From assembly GCA_051162045.1 (NCBI GenBank), contig JBISDI010000021.1: a stretch of DNA of 64,000 nucleotides; one strand, written 5' to 3'. How positions within the stretch are numbered: the stretch's first letter is position 1; each line of letters opens with the position of its first letter. The position numbers and the translations under genes were made by a program. This document shows positions 8,290 through 15,311 of the stretch, in pieces. The DNA is from Anaerozeibacter quisquiliarum. GTDB taxonomy: Bacteria > Bacillota > Clostridia > Christensenellales > Aristaeellaceae. The notes under the pieces were generated by a model. That model was given only the letters and a program-made list of their open reading frames with translations. It was not told the DNA's origin and did no database searches.

Positions 8290-9501
8290 TTAAACGCTTC
8301 GATGCGCGCCGTCCCATACCACGCGCTGAAAGTTTTCCGGATCGGTGTCGCCTTCGGTGGAGAACATCAGCACCTTTGAATCCTGATCGAGCTTGAGCGC
8401 GGCCTTGAGCGCGGCGTAGCGCTCATCCGTCATCAGCGTCGAGACCAGGCCCATGCCCACCGCGCCCGACTCGCCCGAGATCACCTGCGGATCGCCCTTG
8501 ACGGGCGCCGCCAGCATGCGCATGCCCTTGGCCGCCACCCAATCGGGGCAGGACACGAACGCCGCGGCGTGGTTCTTCAGGATGTCCCAGGAGATCGTGT
8601 TGGGCTCGCCGCAGGCCAGCCCGGCCATGATCGTTTGCAGGTCGCCGGTCACAAAGCGGATGCCGCCGTCGGCGGCCAGCGCGCCCTGATACAGGCAGTC
8701 GGCGGCCTGCGCCTCCATGACCACCATCGCGGGCGGATTGTCGGGGAAGAGGTTCGCGAAGAAGCCGATCACCGCACCCGCCAGCGAGCCCACGCCCGCC
8801 TGCACGAACACGTGAGTGGGGCGCTCGGCGCCCGCCGCCTTCAATTGCTCGGCGGCCTCCATCGCCATCGTGCCGTAGCCTTGCATGATCCAGGCAGGAA
8901 TCTCTTCGTAGCCGTCCCAGGCGGTGTCCTGCACCACCACGCCGCGCTCAGTCTCGGCGGCTTCCCTGGCGGCCATGCGCACGCACTCGTCGTAGTTGAC
9001 CTCTTCGATCGTCACCTGCGCGCCTTCCGCGGCGATGTTGTCGTAGCGGATTGAAACGGTCCCCTTGGGCATGTGCACCACGGCCTTCTGCCCCAGCTTG
9101 TTCGCCGCCCACGCCACGCCCCGGCCGTGGTTGCCGTCGGTCGCGGTGAAGAAGGTGGCCTGGCCGAACTCGTTCTTCAGCTTCTCGCTCGTCAGGTAGC
9201 CGTAGGTGACCTCGGACACGTCCTTGCCGAGCTCGCCGGCGATGTAGCGCGCCATGGCGAACGAGCCGCCCAGCACCTTGAACGCGTTCAGGCCGAAGCG
9301 ATAGGACTCATCCTTCACGAACAGCTCCTTGAGCTTCAACCGCCCCGCCATGCCGGAAAGCCGCCTGAGCGGCGTTACCGAGTACTGCGGAAAGCTCATG
9401 TGGAATGCGCGCGCTTTTTTGATCTCCTCGAGCGCCATCACCTTGAGCTGCCCATCGGACGTCTGAGGCATCTGATTGCGGGTCCACTTGATCTGCTCCA
9501 C
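8290..9501 (-). CDS. ygeX: Diaminopropionate ammonia-lyase
   Basis: The 403-residue PLP enzyme converts 2,3-diaminopropionate to pyruvate and two ammonia. The cofactor lysine lies in RFGLNAFKVLGGS near residue 70, ATDGNHGRGVAWAA is the substrate/PLP loop, and QAGVGSLAGAV is the glycine-rich phosphate-binding turn. The length agrees with E. coli YgeX (about 398). I chose GTG at 9501 because GGGAGG lies eight bases upstream; ATGs at 9528 and 9558 have no such site and 9558 falls in the -10 region. It is the first gene of the leftward yge operon, under the promoter at 9557-9584, and would deliver the carbon end product pyruvate. Confidence 0.93.
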   Translation of the reverse strand: MEQIKWTRNQMPQTSDGQLKVMALEEIKKARAFHMSFPQYSVTPLRRLSGMAGRLKLKELFVKDESYRFGLNAFKVLGGSFAMARYIAGELGKDVSEVTYGYLTSEKLKNEFGQATFFTATDGNHGRGVAWAANKLGQKAVVHMPKGTVSIRYDNIAAEGAQVTIEEVNYDECVRMAAREAAETERGVVVQDTAWDGYEEIPAWIMQGYGTMAMEAAEQLKAAGAERPTHVFVQAGVGSLAGAVIGFFANLFPDNPPAMVVMEAQAADCLYQGALAADGGIRFVTGDLQTIMAGLACGEPNTISWDILKNHAAAFVSCPDWVAAKGMRMLAAPVKGDPQVISGESGAVGMGLVSTLMTDERYAALKAALKLDQDSKVLMFSTEGDTDPENFQRVVWDGAHRSV

Positions 9502-9556
9502 GGCCGATTCCTCCCATGATGTCTTCATTTTCGGTGGCTTTCTCCCGTATGGCTCC

Positions 9557-9584
9557 ATTATACCAGCTTTTCCGGCGTTGTCAA
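9557..9584 (-). promoter_or_regulatory. Promoter of the ygeX operon
   Basis: On the minus strand, TTGACA (9584-9579) is followed after 16 bases by TATAAT (9562-9557), an almost ideal sigma-A promoter reading into ygeX. Confidence 0.8.
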
Positions 9585-9600
9585 CAAATATTCTTTATTG

Positions 9601-9615
9601 CTAAAAAATTTTTAG
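9601..9615. promoter_or_regulatory. Candidate operator between divergent promoters
   Basis: CTAAAAAATTTTTAG is a perfect 7-base inverted repeat around one central base. It lies between the two divergent promoters and is the natural place for the adjacent YheO-type regulator to bind. The binding itself is inferred. Confidence 0.45.
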
Positions 9616-9626
9616 GTACGTGGGGA

Positions 9627-9655
9627 TTGCAATGTGGGGGCGCTTGGGGTATACT
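9627..9655 (+). promoter_or_regulatory. Promoter of the YheO-like regulator
   Basis: TTGCAA (9627-9632), a 17-base spacer and TATACT (9650-9655) form a sigma-A promoter reading toward the regulator at 9714. Confidence 0.75.
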
Positions 9656-9713
9656 AAAAACAGGTGCGGGCGGCCACGGGCCGCCCCTACGCGAGTGATT
9701 GGGAGGCCGGGCG

Positions 9714-10349
9714 ATGGACGAGGGGCAGCTGAAATTCTTAAAGCGGCTGGCGAAAGGCATTGCGGCGCAGTTCGGCGAAAACTGCGAGGTGGTGGTGCAC
9801 GAGATGGACGGGGCAGACCCCGAGCATACGATCGTGGCGATCGAGAACAGCCATGTGACGCACCGTTCGCTGGGCGACGGGCCGTCGCGGGCGGTGCTGA
9901 ACGCGCTGCGCTCGGGGCAGGGCGAGCTCAACGACCACCTGAACTACCTCACGCGCTCGCGCGACGGGCGCATCCTCAAGTCCAGCACGATCTACATCCG
10001 GGACGATCAGGACAGGGTAAACGGCATCTTTGCGATCAACTACGACATCACCAACCTGCTCGCGATCGAAGGCGCGCTGCGCCCGCTGATCACCCCCGAC
10101 CAGGCCGAGAAGGACGAGCCCGAGAAGATCGTGCAGAACGTGAGCGACCTGCTGGACGAACTGATCGAGCAGTCGGTCGCGCTGGTGGGCAAGCCGGTCG
10201 CGCTGATGAACAAGGAGGACAAGATCCGCGCCATCCAATTCCTGTCGAGCACCGGCGCGTTTCTAATCACCAAGTCGGGCGACAAGGTGAGCCGGTACTT
10301 CGGCATCTCCAAATACACGCTGTACAATTACATCGACGCGGCGGAATAG
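9714..10349 (+). CDS. YheO/DauR-type PAS-HTH transcriptional regulator
   Basis: The 211-residue protein has an N-terminal YheO-like PAS domain (about residues 5-120, with CEVVVHEMDG and GIFAINYDITNL) and a C-terminal helix-turn-helix (about 150-210, ending in GISKYTLYNYI). DauR, a repressor of D-arginine use, has the same architecture. The ATG at 9714 has GGGAGG eight bases upstream. The gene diverges from ygeX and shares its promoter region, so it very likely controls the yge operon, perhaps in response to a purine-pathway intermediate sensed by the PAS domain. Its 3' end overlaps the convergent DUF3795-like gene by 22 bases. Confidence 0.85.
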   Translation: MDEGQLKFLKRLAKGIAAQFGENCEVVVHEMDGADPEHTIVAIENSHVTHRSLGDGPSRAVLNALRSGQGELNDHLNYLTRSRDGRILKSSTIYIRDDQDRVNGIFAINYDITNLLAIEGALRPLITPDQAEKDEPEKIVQNVSDLLDELIEQSVALVGKPVALMNKEDKIRAIQFLSSTGAFLITKSGDKVSRYFGISKYTLYNYIDAAE

Positions 10350-10834
10350 ACATCCCGCGCGATTGCCTGGAAGGCCACGCCGACCTCCTTAGGGCTGCCC
10401 GACAGCGCCTCGGCCCGGCGCATGATCTCCTTCAGCGAGTTCAGGTCTCGCTGGATGAAGAGCTCGCACAAAAACCGCTTCATCCGCCCGTTGTTGTACT
10501 TCGCCAAGGCGACGGTGAGCAGGTCTGCGCGCTCCGCATAGTCCCGATACCAATGTTCAAAGCCCGACGCAGCGACGGCGGCGCAGTTCCGCTCCTTCGC
10601 GTGATCGGTTTTCAAATCGCTGAACTCGCCCATCTTCCCGAGCCGCGCGCACGGGAACTCGCCGCACAGCCCGCAGTGGGCGAGCGGTCTTGCCACGCAG
10701 CAATGATGCACCTTGCACGGCTCGGTATAGTACCCGTCATGCGAGCAGCCGGGGCAGCGGCTCTTGCCCTCGGTCCTGTAGCGCGTACACAGTGCGCAGG
10801 GCATCCCGCAATAGCCGTAGGGGTAGCTGTTCAT
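10328..10834 (-). CDS. Cysteine-rich DUF3795-like protein
   Basis: The 168-residue protein has a cysteine-rich N-terminal half: GYCGMPCALC, CPGCSHDG, CKVHHCCV, HCGLCGEFPC. This is typical of DUF3795 proteins, which are thought to bind zinc or an iron-sulfur cluster but have no assigned function. The C-terminal half is helical and charged. The start at 10834 is supported by GAGAGG upstream; a longer frame to 10915 is possible but lacks a site. It lies 81 bases after rny in the same direction, across a hairpin terminator. Confidence 0.65.
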   Translation of the reverse strand: MNSYPYGYCGMPCALCTRYRTEGKSRCPGCSHDGYYTEPCKVHHCCVARPLAHCGLCGEFPCARLGKMGEFSDLKTDHAKERNCAAVAASGFEHWYRDYAERADLLTVALAKYNNGRMKRFLCELFIQRDLNSLKEIMRRAEALSGSPKEVGVAFQAIARDVYSAASM

Positions 10835-10858
10835 GTGGGCCTCTCTTTCGTGACATCG

Positions 10859-10899
10859 AAAACGGATTCCCCGCCGGGCGAGCTTGCCTGACGGGGAAT
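10859..10899 (-). terminator. Terminator of rny
   Basis: On the minus strand ATTCCCCG pairs with CGGGGAAT (10866-10899) and is followed two bases later by TTTT (10862-10859). Confidence 0.5.
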
Positions 10900-10915
10900 T
10901 GATTCCATATCTCAA

Positions 10916-12457
10916 TTACTTCGCGAAATCGATCGCGCGGGTTTCTCGGATCACGTTGACCTTGATCTGGCCGGGGTACTCCATCTCGCGCTCGATGCGC
11001 TTGACGACTTCCTTGGCCAGGATCAGCGTGCCGATGTCGTTCACATCCTCGGGCTTGACGATGATGCGCACCTCGCGCCCCGACTGGATGGCGAACGATT
11101 TCTCCACGCCGTCGAACGAGTTGGCGATCTCCTCGAGCTTCTGCAGACGCTTGATGTAATTCTCCAGCGACTCGCGCCGCGCGCCCGGACGCGCCGCCGA
11201 GATGGCGTCCGCGGCCTGGACCAGCACGGCTTCGACCGTTTGAGGTTCCACGTCGTTGTGGTGCGCCATGATGGCGTTAATCACCGCCTCCGACTCGTGG
11301 AACTTGCGGGCCAGATCCGCGCCGATCGTGACGTGCGTACCCTCGACCTCGTGGTCGATCGCCTTGCCGATGTCGTGCAAGAGGCCCGCGCGCTTGGCCA
11401 ACTGGACGTCCGCGCCCAGTTCCGCCGCCATGACGCCCGCCAGGTGGCTGACCTCAATCGAATGCTTGAGCACGTTCTGGCCGTAACTGGTGCGGTACTT
11501 CATCCGGCCCAGCAGCCGGACCAGTTCGTGGTGAATCGAGTGCAGGTTGGTCTCGAAGATGGCCTGTTCGCCGGCCTCGCGGATCTGGTTGTCCACGTCC
11601 CGCCTGGCCTTCTCGACCATTTCCTCGATGCGCGCGGGGTGGATGCGCCCGTCGGCGATCAGCTTCTCGAGCGCGATGCGCGCCACCTCGCGGCGCACCG
11701 GGTCGAAGCCGGAGATGATGACCGCTTCGGGCGTGTCGTCGATGATCAGATCCACGCCGGTCGCGGTCTCGAGGGTGCGGATGTTGCGCCCTTCGCGCCC
11801 AATGATGCGGCCCTTCATGTCGTCGTTGGGCAGCGCCACCACCGACACCGTGGTTTCGGCGACGTGGTCGGCGGCGCACTTCTGGATGGCCAGCGCGATC
11901 AGGTTGCGCGCTTTCTTGTCGGCCTCTTCCTTGGCCTTGGCCTCGATTTCGCGCACCATCACGGCGGCGTCGTGGTAGGCGTCCTTCTGGATGCGGCCGA
12001 TCAGCAGCTGGCGCGCCTCCTCGAGCGTCATGTTGGAGATGCGCTCGAGCTCGGACTGCTGTTGATCGTGCAATTGCTGCGCCTCGGCTTCAAGCCGCTC
12101 GGCGTCCTTGTACTTCTGGTTCAGGTGCTCTTCGCGCACTTCCAAGTTGTCCAGCTTCTTGTCGAGCGTCTCTTCGCGCTGGCTGACCCGGCGCTCGAGG
12201 CGGGTGACTTCGTTCCGACGGTCCTTGACTTCTTTATCCAGTTCCGACTTGAGCCGGATGATCTCTTCCTTGGCCTCGAGCAGTTTTTCCTTCTTCTGCT
12301 CTTCGGCTCTGCGCGTCGCCTCGTCGTACAGGTTTTTGGCAAATTCTTCGGTGCGGCCGATTTTCTTTTCCATGATGTTCTGACGATACAAAAAACCGGC
12401 TGCCGCGCCTACGGCCAGCGCGACGAGCGCGAGGATGATGGCAACGAATACATTCAA
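10916..12457 (-). CDS. rny: Ribonuclease Y
   Basis: The 513-residue protein is the membrane-anchored endoribonuclease that starts mRNA decay in Bacillota. It has an N-terminal membrane helix (VFVAIILALVALAVGAAAG), a long coiled coil to about residue 195, a KH RNA-binding domain (DDMKGRIIGREGRNIRTLE) and an HD domain (GLLHDIGKAIDHE) near 360. The length matches the usual 515-520. There is no in-frame ATG at a sensible place. TTG at 12457 is chosen because GGGGGA lies nine bases upstream and it directly precedes the membrane helix; an ATG six bases further upstream is out of frame. Its promoter is at 12559-12587. Confidence 0.95.
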   Translation of the reverse strand: MNVFVAIILALVALAVGAAAGFLYRQNIMEKKIGRTEEFAKNLYDEATRRAEEQKKEKLLEAKEEIIRLKSELDKEVKDRRNEVTRLERRVSQREETLDKKLDNLEVREEHLNQKYKDAERLEAEAQQLHDQQQSELERISNMTLEEARQLLIGRIQKDAYHDAAVMVREIEAKAKEEADKKARNLIALAIQKCAADHVAETTVSVVALPNDDMKGRIIGREGRNIRTLETATGVDLIIDDTPEAVIISGFDPVRREVARIALEKLIADGRIHPARIEEMVEKARRDVDNQIREAGEQAIFETNLHSIHHELVRLLGRMKYRTSYGQNVLKHSIEVSHLAGVMAAELGADVQLAKRAGLLHDIGKAIDHEVEGTHVTIGADLARKFHESEAVINAIMAHHNDVEPQTVEAVLVQAADAISAARPGARRESLENYIKRLQKLEEIANSFDGVEKSFAIQSGREVRIIVKPEDVNDIGTLILAKEVVKRIEREMEYPGQIKVNVIRETRAIDFAK

Positions 12458-12558
12458 AGAACATGTTCCCCCTTTCTTACAATAATTTGATGGAAACCGG
12501 TCGCCCGGCTGCATGTTTCAACTGATCACAATGGCAAAGCGACGTGGTTATCGGAATT

Positions 12559-12587
12559 AGTTTACACTTCGGGACAAACGATGTCAA
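12559..12587 (-). promoter_or_regulatory. Promoter of rny
   Basis: On the minus strand, TTGACA (12587-12582), a 17-base spacer and TAAACT (12564-12559) read toward rny. Confidence 0.7.
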
Positions 12588-12628
12588 GCAAAGATTAGGC
12601 GCCGCCGGGGATTTTGCTTCGATATATA

Positions 12629-12657
12629 TTGACGCTTTGCCGGTTTTGCCCTATAAT
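12629..12657 (+). promoter_or_regulatory. Promoter of the DnaQ-like exonuclease gene
   Basis: TTGACG (12629-12634), 17 bases and TATAAT (12652-12657) lie 38 bases before the ATG at 12695, divergent from the rny promoter. Confidence 0.75.
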
Positions 12658-12694
12658 CGTTGGGGTTACTAATCTACAGAAAGCGAATGCACCG

Positions 12695-13279
12695 ATGAAG
12701 CTGATCGTATTTGACACCGAGGCCACCGATTTGACGCCGGGCCAGATATGCCAGCTGTCCTACCTGTGCGCGGACGGGGAAGCGGTTTGCGGCAAGAACA
12801 TGTTCTTTGCCGTCGACGAGATGAGCGAGGGCGCGCAGCAGGTGCACGGCATGAGCATCGAGGACTGCTTAGGGCTGTCGGGCGGGGCGCGCTTCGAGGA
12901 CCGCGCCGAGGAGATCTTCGAAGATTTTTCCGGCTGCGACATGCTGGTGGGCCACAACGTGTCGGCCGACGACCGGTACCTCAGGGTGGAGCTTGAGCGG
13001 TGCGGGATGAACCTCAAGAAGCTCAAGACCTTTTGCACGATGAACTACTTCACCGGCGACACCCAATTGAAGCGCAAGGTCAACACCGGCCGGCCCAAGC
13101 CGCCCAAGCTCAGCGAGTTGGCCGAGTTCTTCGGGGTGACCGGGGAGCTTATCGCCGAGAAGTCGGCCGAGTGGTTCGGCGGCGGCGGCGCGCTGCACGA
13201 CGCGCGCTTTGACACGGTCGCCACCTATTTGTGCCTGGTCGAAGCGTCGCGCCAGGGCAAGATACGGGGGTTGTTATAG
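12695..13279 (+). CDS. DnaQ-like DEDDh 3'-5' exonuclease
   Basis: The 194-residue protein is a stand-alone exonuclease domain. IVFDTEATDL near residue 4 gives the first D-x-E motif, GHNVSADDRYL near 88 the second acidic motif, and LHDARFDTVAT near 165 the H-x(4)-D motif. Such proteins trim DNA or RNA 3' ends in proofreading or nucleotide turnover; the substrate cannot be told. The ATG at 12695 is chosen because the promoter lies just before it. A longer frame from 12614 would overlap that promoter. Only a weak AGAAAG site precedes the start. Confidence 0.85.
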   Translation: MKLIVFDTEATDLTPGQICQLSYLCADGEAVCGKNMFFAVDEMSEGAQQVHGMSIEDCLGLSGGARFEDRAEEIFEDFSGCDMLVGHNVSADDRYLRVELERCGMNLKKLKTFCTMNYFTGDTQLKRKVNTGRPKPPKLSELAEFFGVTGELIAEKSAEWFGGGGALHDARFDTVATYLCLVEASRQGKIRGLL

Positions 13280-13400
13280 GTCTGCCGCTACGTCCGCCCC
13301 TGTATGCGGCAAATTTCTTTGATTTCGCCGTTTTTCTAGGTTAAAACTTGTCATATGCCTCGTTTGCTCCACATAGATATACCGCGAAGGAGCTGATGAG

Positions 13401-14159
13401 ATGGACGAAAAGATTCGCATTCTGCCGGTAGACGACAACCCGGCCATACTAAAGCAGTTGAGCGATTTCTTTCAGGACAAGCCGGACATCGAGCTCGTGG
13501 GTAGCGCGTGCGACGGGGATCAGGCGCTGAAGATGCTGCGCACGGCGCGGCCCGATGTGATGTTGCTCGACGTTATCATGCCCAAGCTCGACGGGTTTGC
13601 CGTGCTCGACGCGCTGCGCGAGATGCCCGACCCGCCGCGCGTCGTCATGGTCACCGGGCTGTCGCGCGACGACTTCATCGTGCGCGCCATGCAGCTCGGG
13701 GCCAGCTACTACATGGTCAAGCCCATCGACCTCACGGTGCTCTACAGCCGCATCAAGGAAGTCAACGGCATCGACCCGCAGATGGTCACCTCGGGCGAAA
13801 TGCACCGCGCGCCCCGCCACACCGCCGACGAGCAGGTGACCAACCTGTTTTTGACCATCGGCATTCCCGCCCACATCAAGGGCTACCAGTACCTGCGCGA
13901 GGCGGTCAAGATGGTGATCGAGAACCACGAGATGCTCGGCCGCATCACCAAGGAGCTTTACCCCGGCATCGCGCGCCGCTACAGCACCACCGCCAGCAAG
14001 GTGGAGCGCGCGATGCGCCACGCGATCGAGGTGGCCTGGAACCGGGGCCGGCTCGACTCGATCAACCGCATGTACGGCTACAAGGTATTCTCGCCCGACG
14101 ATAAGCCCACCAACGGCGAGTTCATCGCGATGGTAGCGGATAAAGTAGGGGTCGCCTGA
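13401..14159 (+). CDS. spo0A: Sporulation master response regulator Spo0A
   Basis: The 252-residue protein has a receiver domain (about 1-125) with the acidic pair in LPVDDNPAI, the phospho-accepting aspartate in MLLDVIMPKLDG and the lysine in MVKPID. The C-terminal Spo0A DNA-binding domain (about 145-250) includes IGIPAHIKGYQYLREA and TTASKVERAMRHAIEVAW, which are specific to Spo0A. It controls entry into sporulation and stationary-phase programmes. The usual neighbour spoIVB is absent. RBS GAAGGAG precedes the ATG. A 21-base-arm palindrome lies directly downstream. The protein shows the genome comes from a spore-forming lineage, though not that this strain sporulates. Confidence 0.96.
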   Translation: MDEKIRILPVDDNPAILKQLSDFFQDKPDIELVGSACDGDQALKMLRTARPDVMLLDVIMPKLDGFAVLDALREMPDPPRVVMVTGLSRDDFIVRAMQLGASYYMVKPIDLTVLYSRIKEVNGIDPQMVTSGEMHRAPRHTADEQVTNLFLTIGIPAHIKGYQYLREAVKMVIENHEMLGRITKELYPGIARRYSTTASKVERAMRHAIEVAWNRGRLDSINRMYGYKVFSPDDKPTNGEFIAMVADKVGVA

Positions 14160-14167
14160 GGGCGAGG

Positions 14168-14243
14168 CCTCGAGAGCTTTCCGCCCGGTTGCCCGTTCGC
14201 CCGCTTTGCGGGCTCCGGGCGGCCGGGCGGAAAGCTTTCGAGG
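14168..14243. repeat. Large palindrome after spo0A
   Basis: Arms of 21 bases (14168-14188 and 14223-14243) pair with a single mismatch; the 34-base loop holds a second palindrome (CGCCCGC/GCGGGC). There is no T tract. It could act as an RNA-stabilising or terminating hairpin for spo0A and resembles the family B repeats. Confidence 0.7.
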
Positions 14244-14332
14244 CCGTTTGGGTTACGAGGGAACGGGGCCGCCTTCCTGAATTTCCTGCGGGAAATTCCG
14301 GGCGGAAGACGGGGGAACGATGGGGTGACGGG

Positions 14333-14387
14333 GCCGCCTGCCTCTCGGCCCTGCGGGGCCTCCCGGGCGGCAGGCGGACGGGAAGCG
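14333..14387. repeat. Family B palindromic repeat, copy 1
   Basis: The element starts GCCGCCTGCC and ends GGCAGGCGGACGGGAAGCG. A close copy lies at 17979-18030 after adhE. The internal GCCTGCC/GGCAGGC arms form a hairpin. Confidence 0.7.
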
Positions 14388-14493
14388 ATTGCGAGTCGGT
14401 CGGCTGCGGCCTCCCTTGGTCGCAATCGCATTCACGCCCCCGGTACATGCCCGTGGGCGCGCGGTGACGGGGGCTTCGGCCCCCCATTCCCCC

Positions 14494-14621
14494 GGGAAGG
14501 GGAACGGGGGAACGAAAAAGCGAGGGAACGAGGAAACAAGGGAACGAAGGAACAAGGGAGCGAAGAAACAAGGGAGCGAAGCAACGAAGAAACAAGGGAA
14601 CGAAGGAATGAGGGAACGAAC
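14494..14621 (+). repeat. Purine-rich degenerate short tandem repeat
   Basis: About 125 bases of the + strand consist of variants of GGGAACGAAGGAACAA and GGGAGCGAAGAAACAA, with units of 7-9 bases alternating. The tract has one T, and nearly every C sits at the same place in the unit. It encodes no plausible protein. It ends in a 14-base palindrome GCGAAGCGCTTCGC (14624-14637). Confidence 0.7.
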
Positions 14622-14674
14622 GGCGAAGCGCTTCGCGCCCGCCGTCGGGCAAACGTGCTATGCGGGCGGTCTTT

Positions 14675-15094
14675 CCCATTCCCCTCCCAGGAGGGGTGCC
14701 CGCAGGCGGGGTGGTAGCCCCCGCAGGGCGTAACCAACCTCCGTACCCGCTTTTCGAGTCCTGCCATCAGGTTCACCACCCCGTCGCTTCGCGCCACCCC
14801 TCCGAGGAGGGGAATGGCCACCTATTCCCCTCCTCGGAGGGGTGCCCGCAGGGCGTAACCCCAAGCCTCCGTACCTGCTTCTTCAAGCCCTGCCATCAGG
14901 CTCACCACCCCGTCGCTTCGCGCCGCCCCTCCGAGGAGGGGAATGGCCACCCATTCCCCTCCCAGGAGGGGTGCCCGCAGGCGGGGTGGTGGCCCCCGCG
15001 GGGCGTAGCCCAGGTCTTCGTACCCGCTTTTCAAGCCCTGCCATCAGGCTCACCACCCCGTCGCTGCGCGCCGCCCCTCCCAAGAGGGGAATGG
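14675..15094. repeat. Three tandem copies of family A palindromic repeat
   Basis: Three units lie at 14675-14818, 14823-14946 and 14950-15094. Each begins with (C)ATTCCCCTCC and ends with GAGGGGAATGG, so the ends are inverted repeats of each other. The middle contains CCTGCCATCAGG and TCACCACCCCGTCGCT. Unit 2 lacks the segment with GGCGGGGTGGT present in units 1 and 3. There is no protein-coding signal. The structure resembles a small non-autonomous palindromic element that has amplified. A relative lies at 6950-7052. The rest of 14160-15230 holds no gene. Confidence 0.75.
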
Positions 15095-15230
15095 ATGCGC
15101 CCCGCGGGGGAGGCGAAGACCGGCGGACGGTCGCTCCCCTTTCAATTCCCCCGCCACCGGAGGGAAACACCCCCGGGACATGCCCGCCGCCGCGCAACAA
15201 AGAGTTCACCGGATATTCTCATAATTCATA

Positions 15231-15248
15231 TTGATAAACATTTCACAA
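15231..15248. promoter_or_regulatory. Predicted Rex (redox repressor) operator
   Basis: TTGATAAACATTTCACAA matches the clostridial Rex pattern TTGTTAA-N4-TTAACAA at 12 of 14 fixed positions, with symmetric mismatches. It covers the -35 and most of the spacer of the adhE promoter, so binding would block transcription until NADH rises. Rex control of adhE is well known in Clostridia; the site here is a prediction. Confidence 0.6.
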
Positions 15249-15259
15249 TCACGTAGAAT
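15231..15259 (+). promoter_or_regulatory. adhE promoter
   Basis: TTGATA (15231-15236), 17 bases and TAGAAT (15254-15259) lie in an AT-rich island about 55 bases before adhE. Confidence 0.65.
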
Positions 15260-15265
15260 GCCAAT

Positions 15266-15295
15266 GGATAATTGAAAATCGATAAAACATTATCC
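15266..15295. promoter_or_regulatory. Inverted repeat in the adhE leader
   Basis: GGATAAT (15266-15272) and ATTATCC (15289-15295) form a perfect 7-base inverted repeat just before the ribosome-binding site. It could be a second regulator site or an mRNA hairpin. Confidence 0.35.
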
Positions 15296-15311
15296 GATGG
15301 GGAGGCGCGGC

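Noticed and set aside
14494..14621. Possible CRISPR-like array
   Set aside because: Units are only 7-16 bases with no unique spacers and no cas genes; it is a degenerate tandem repeat.
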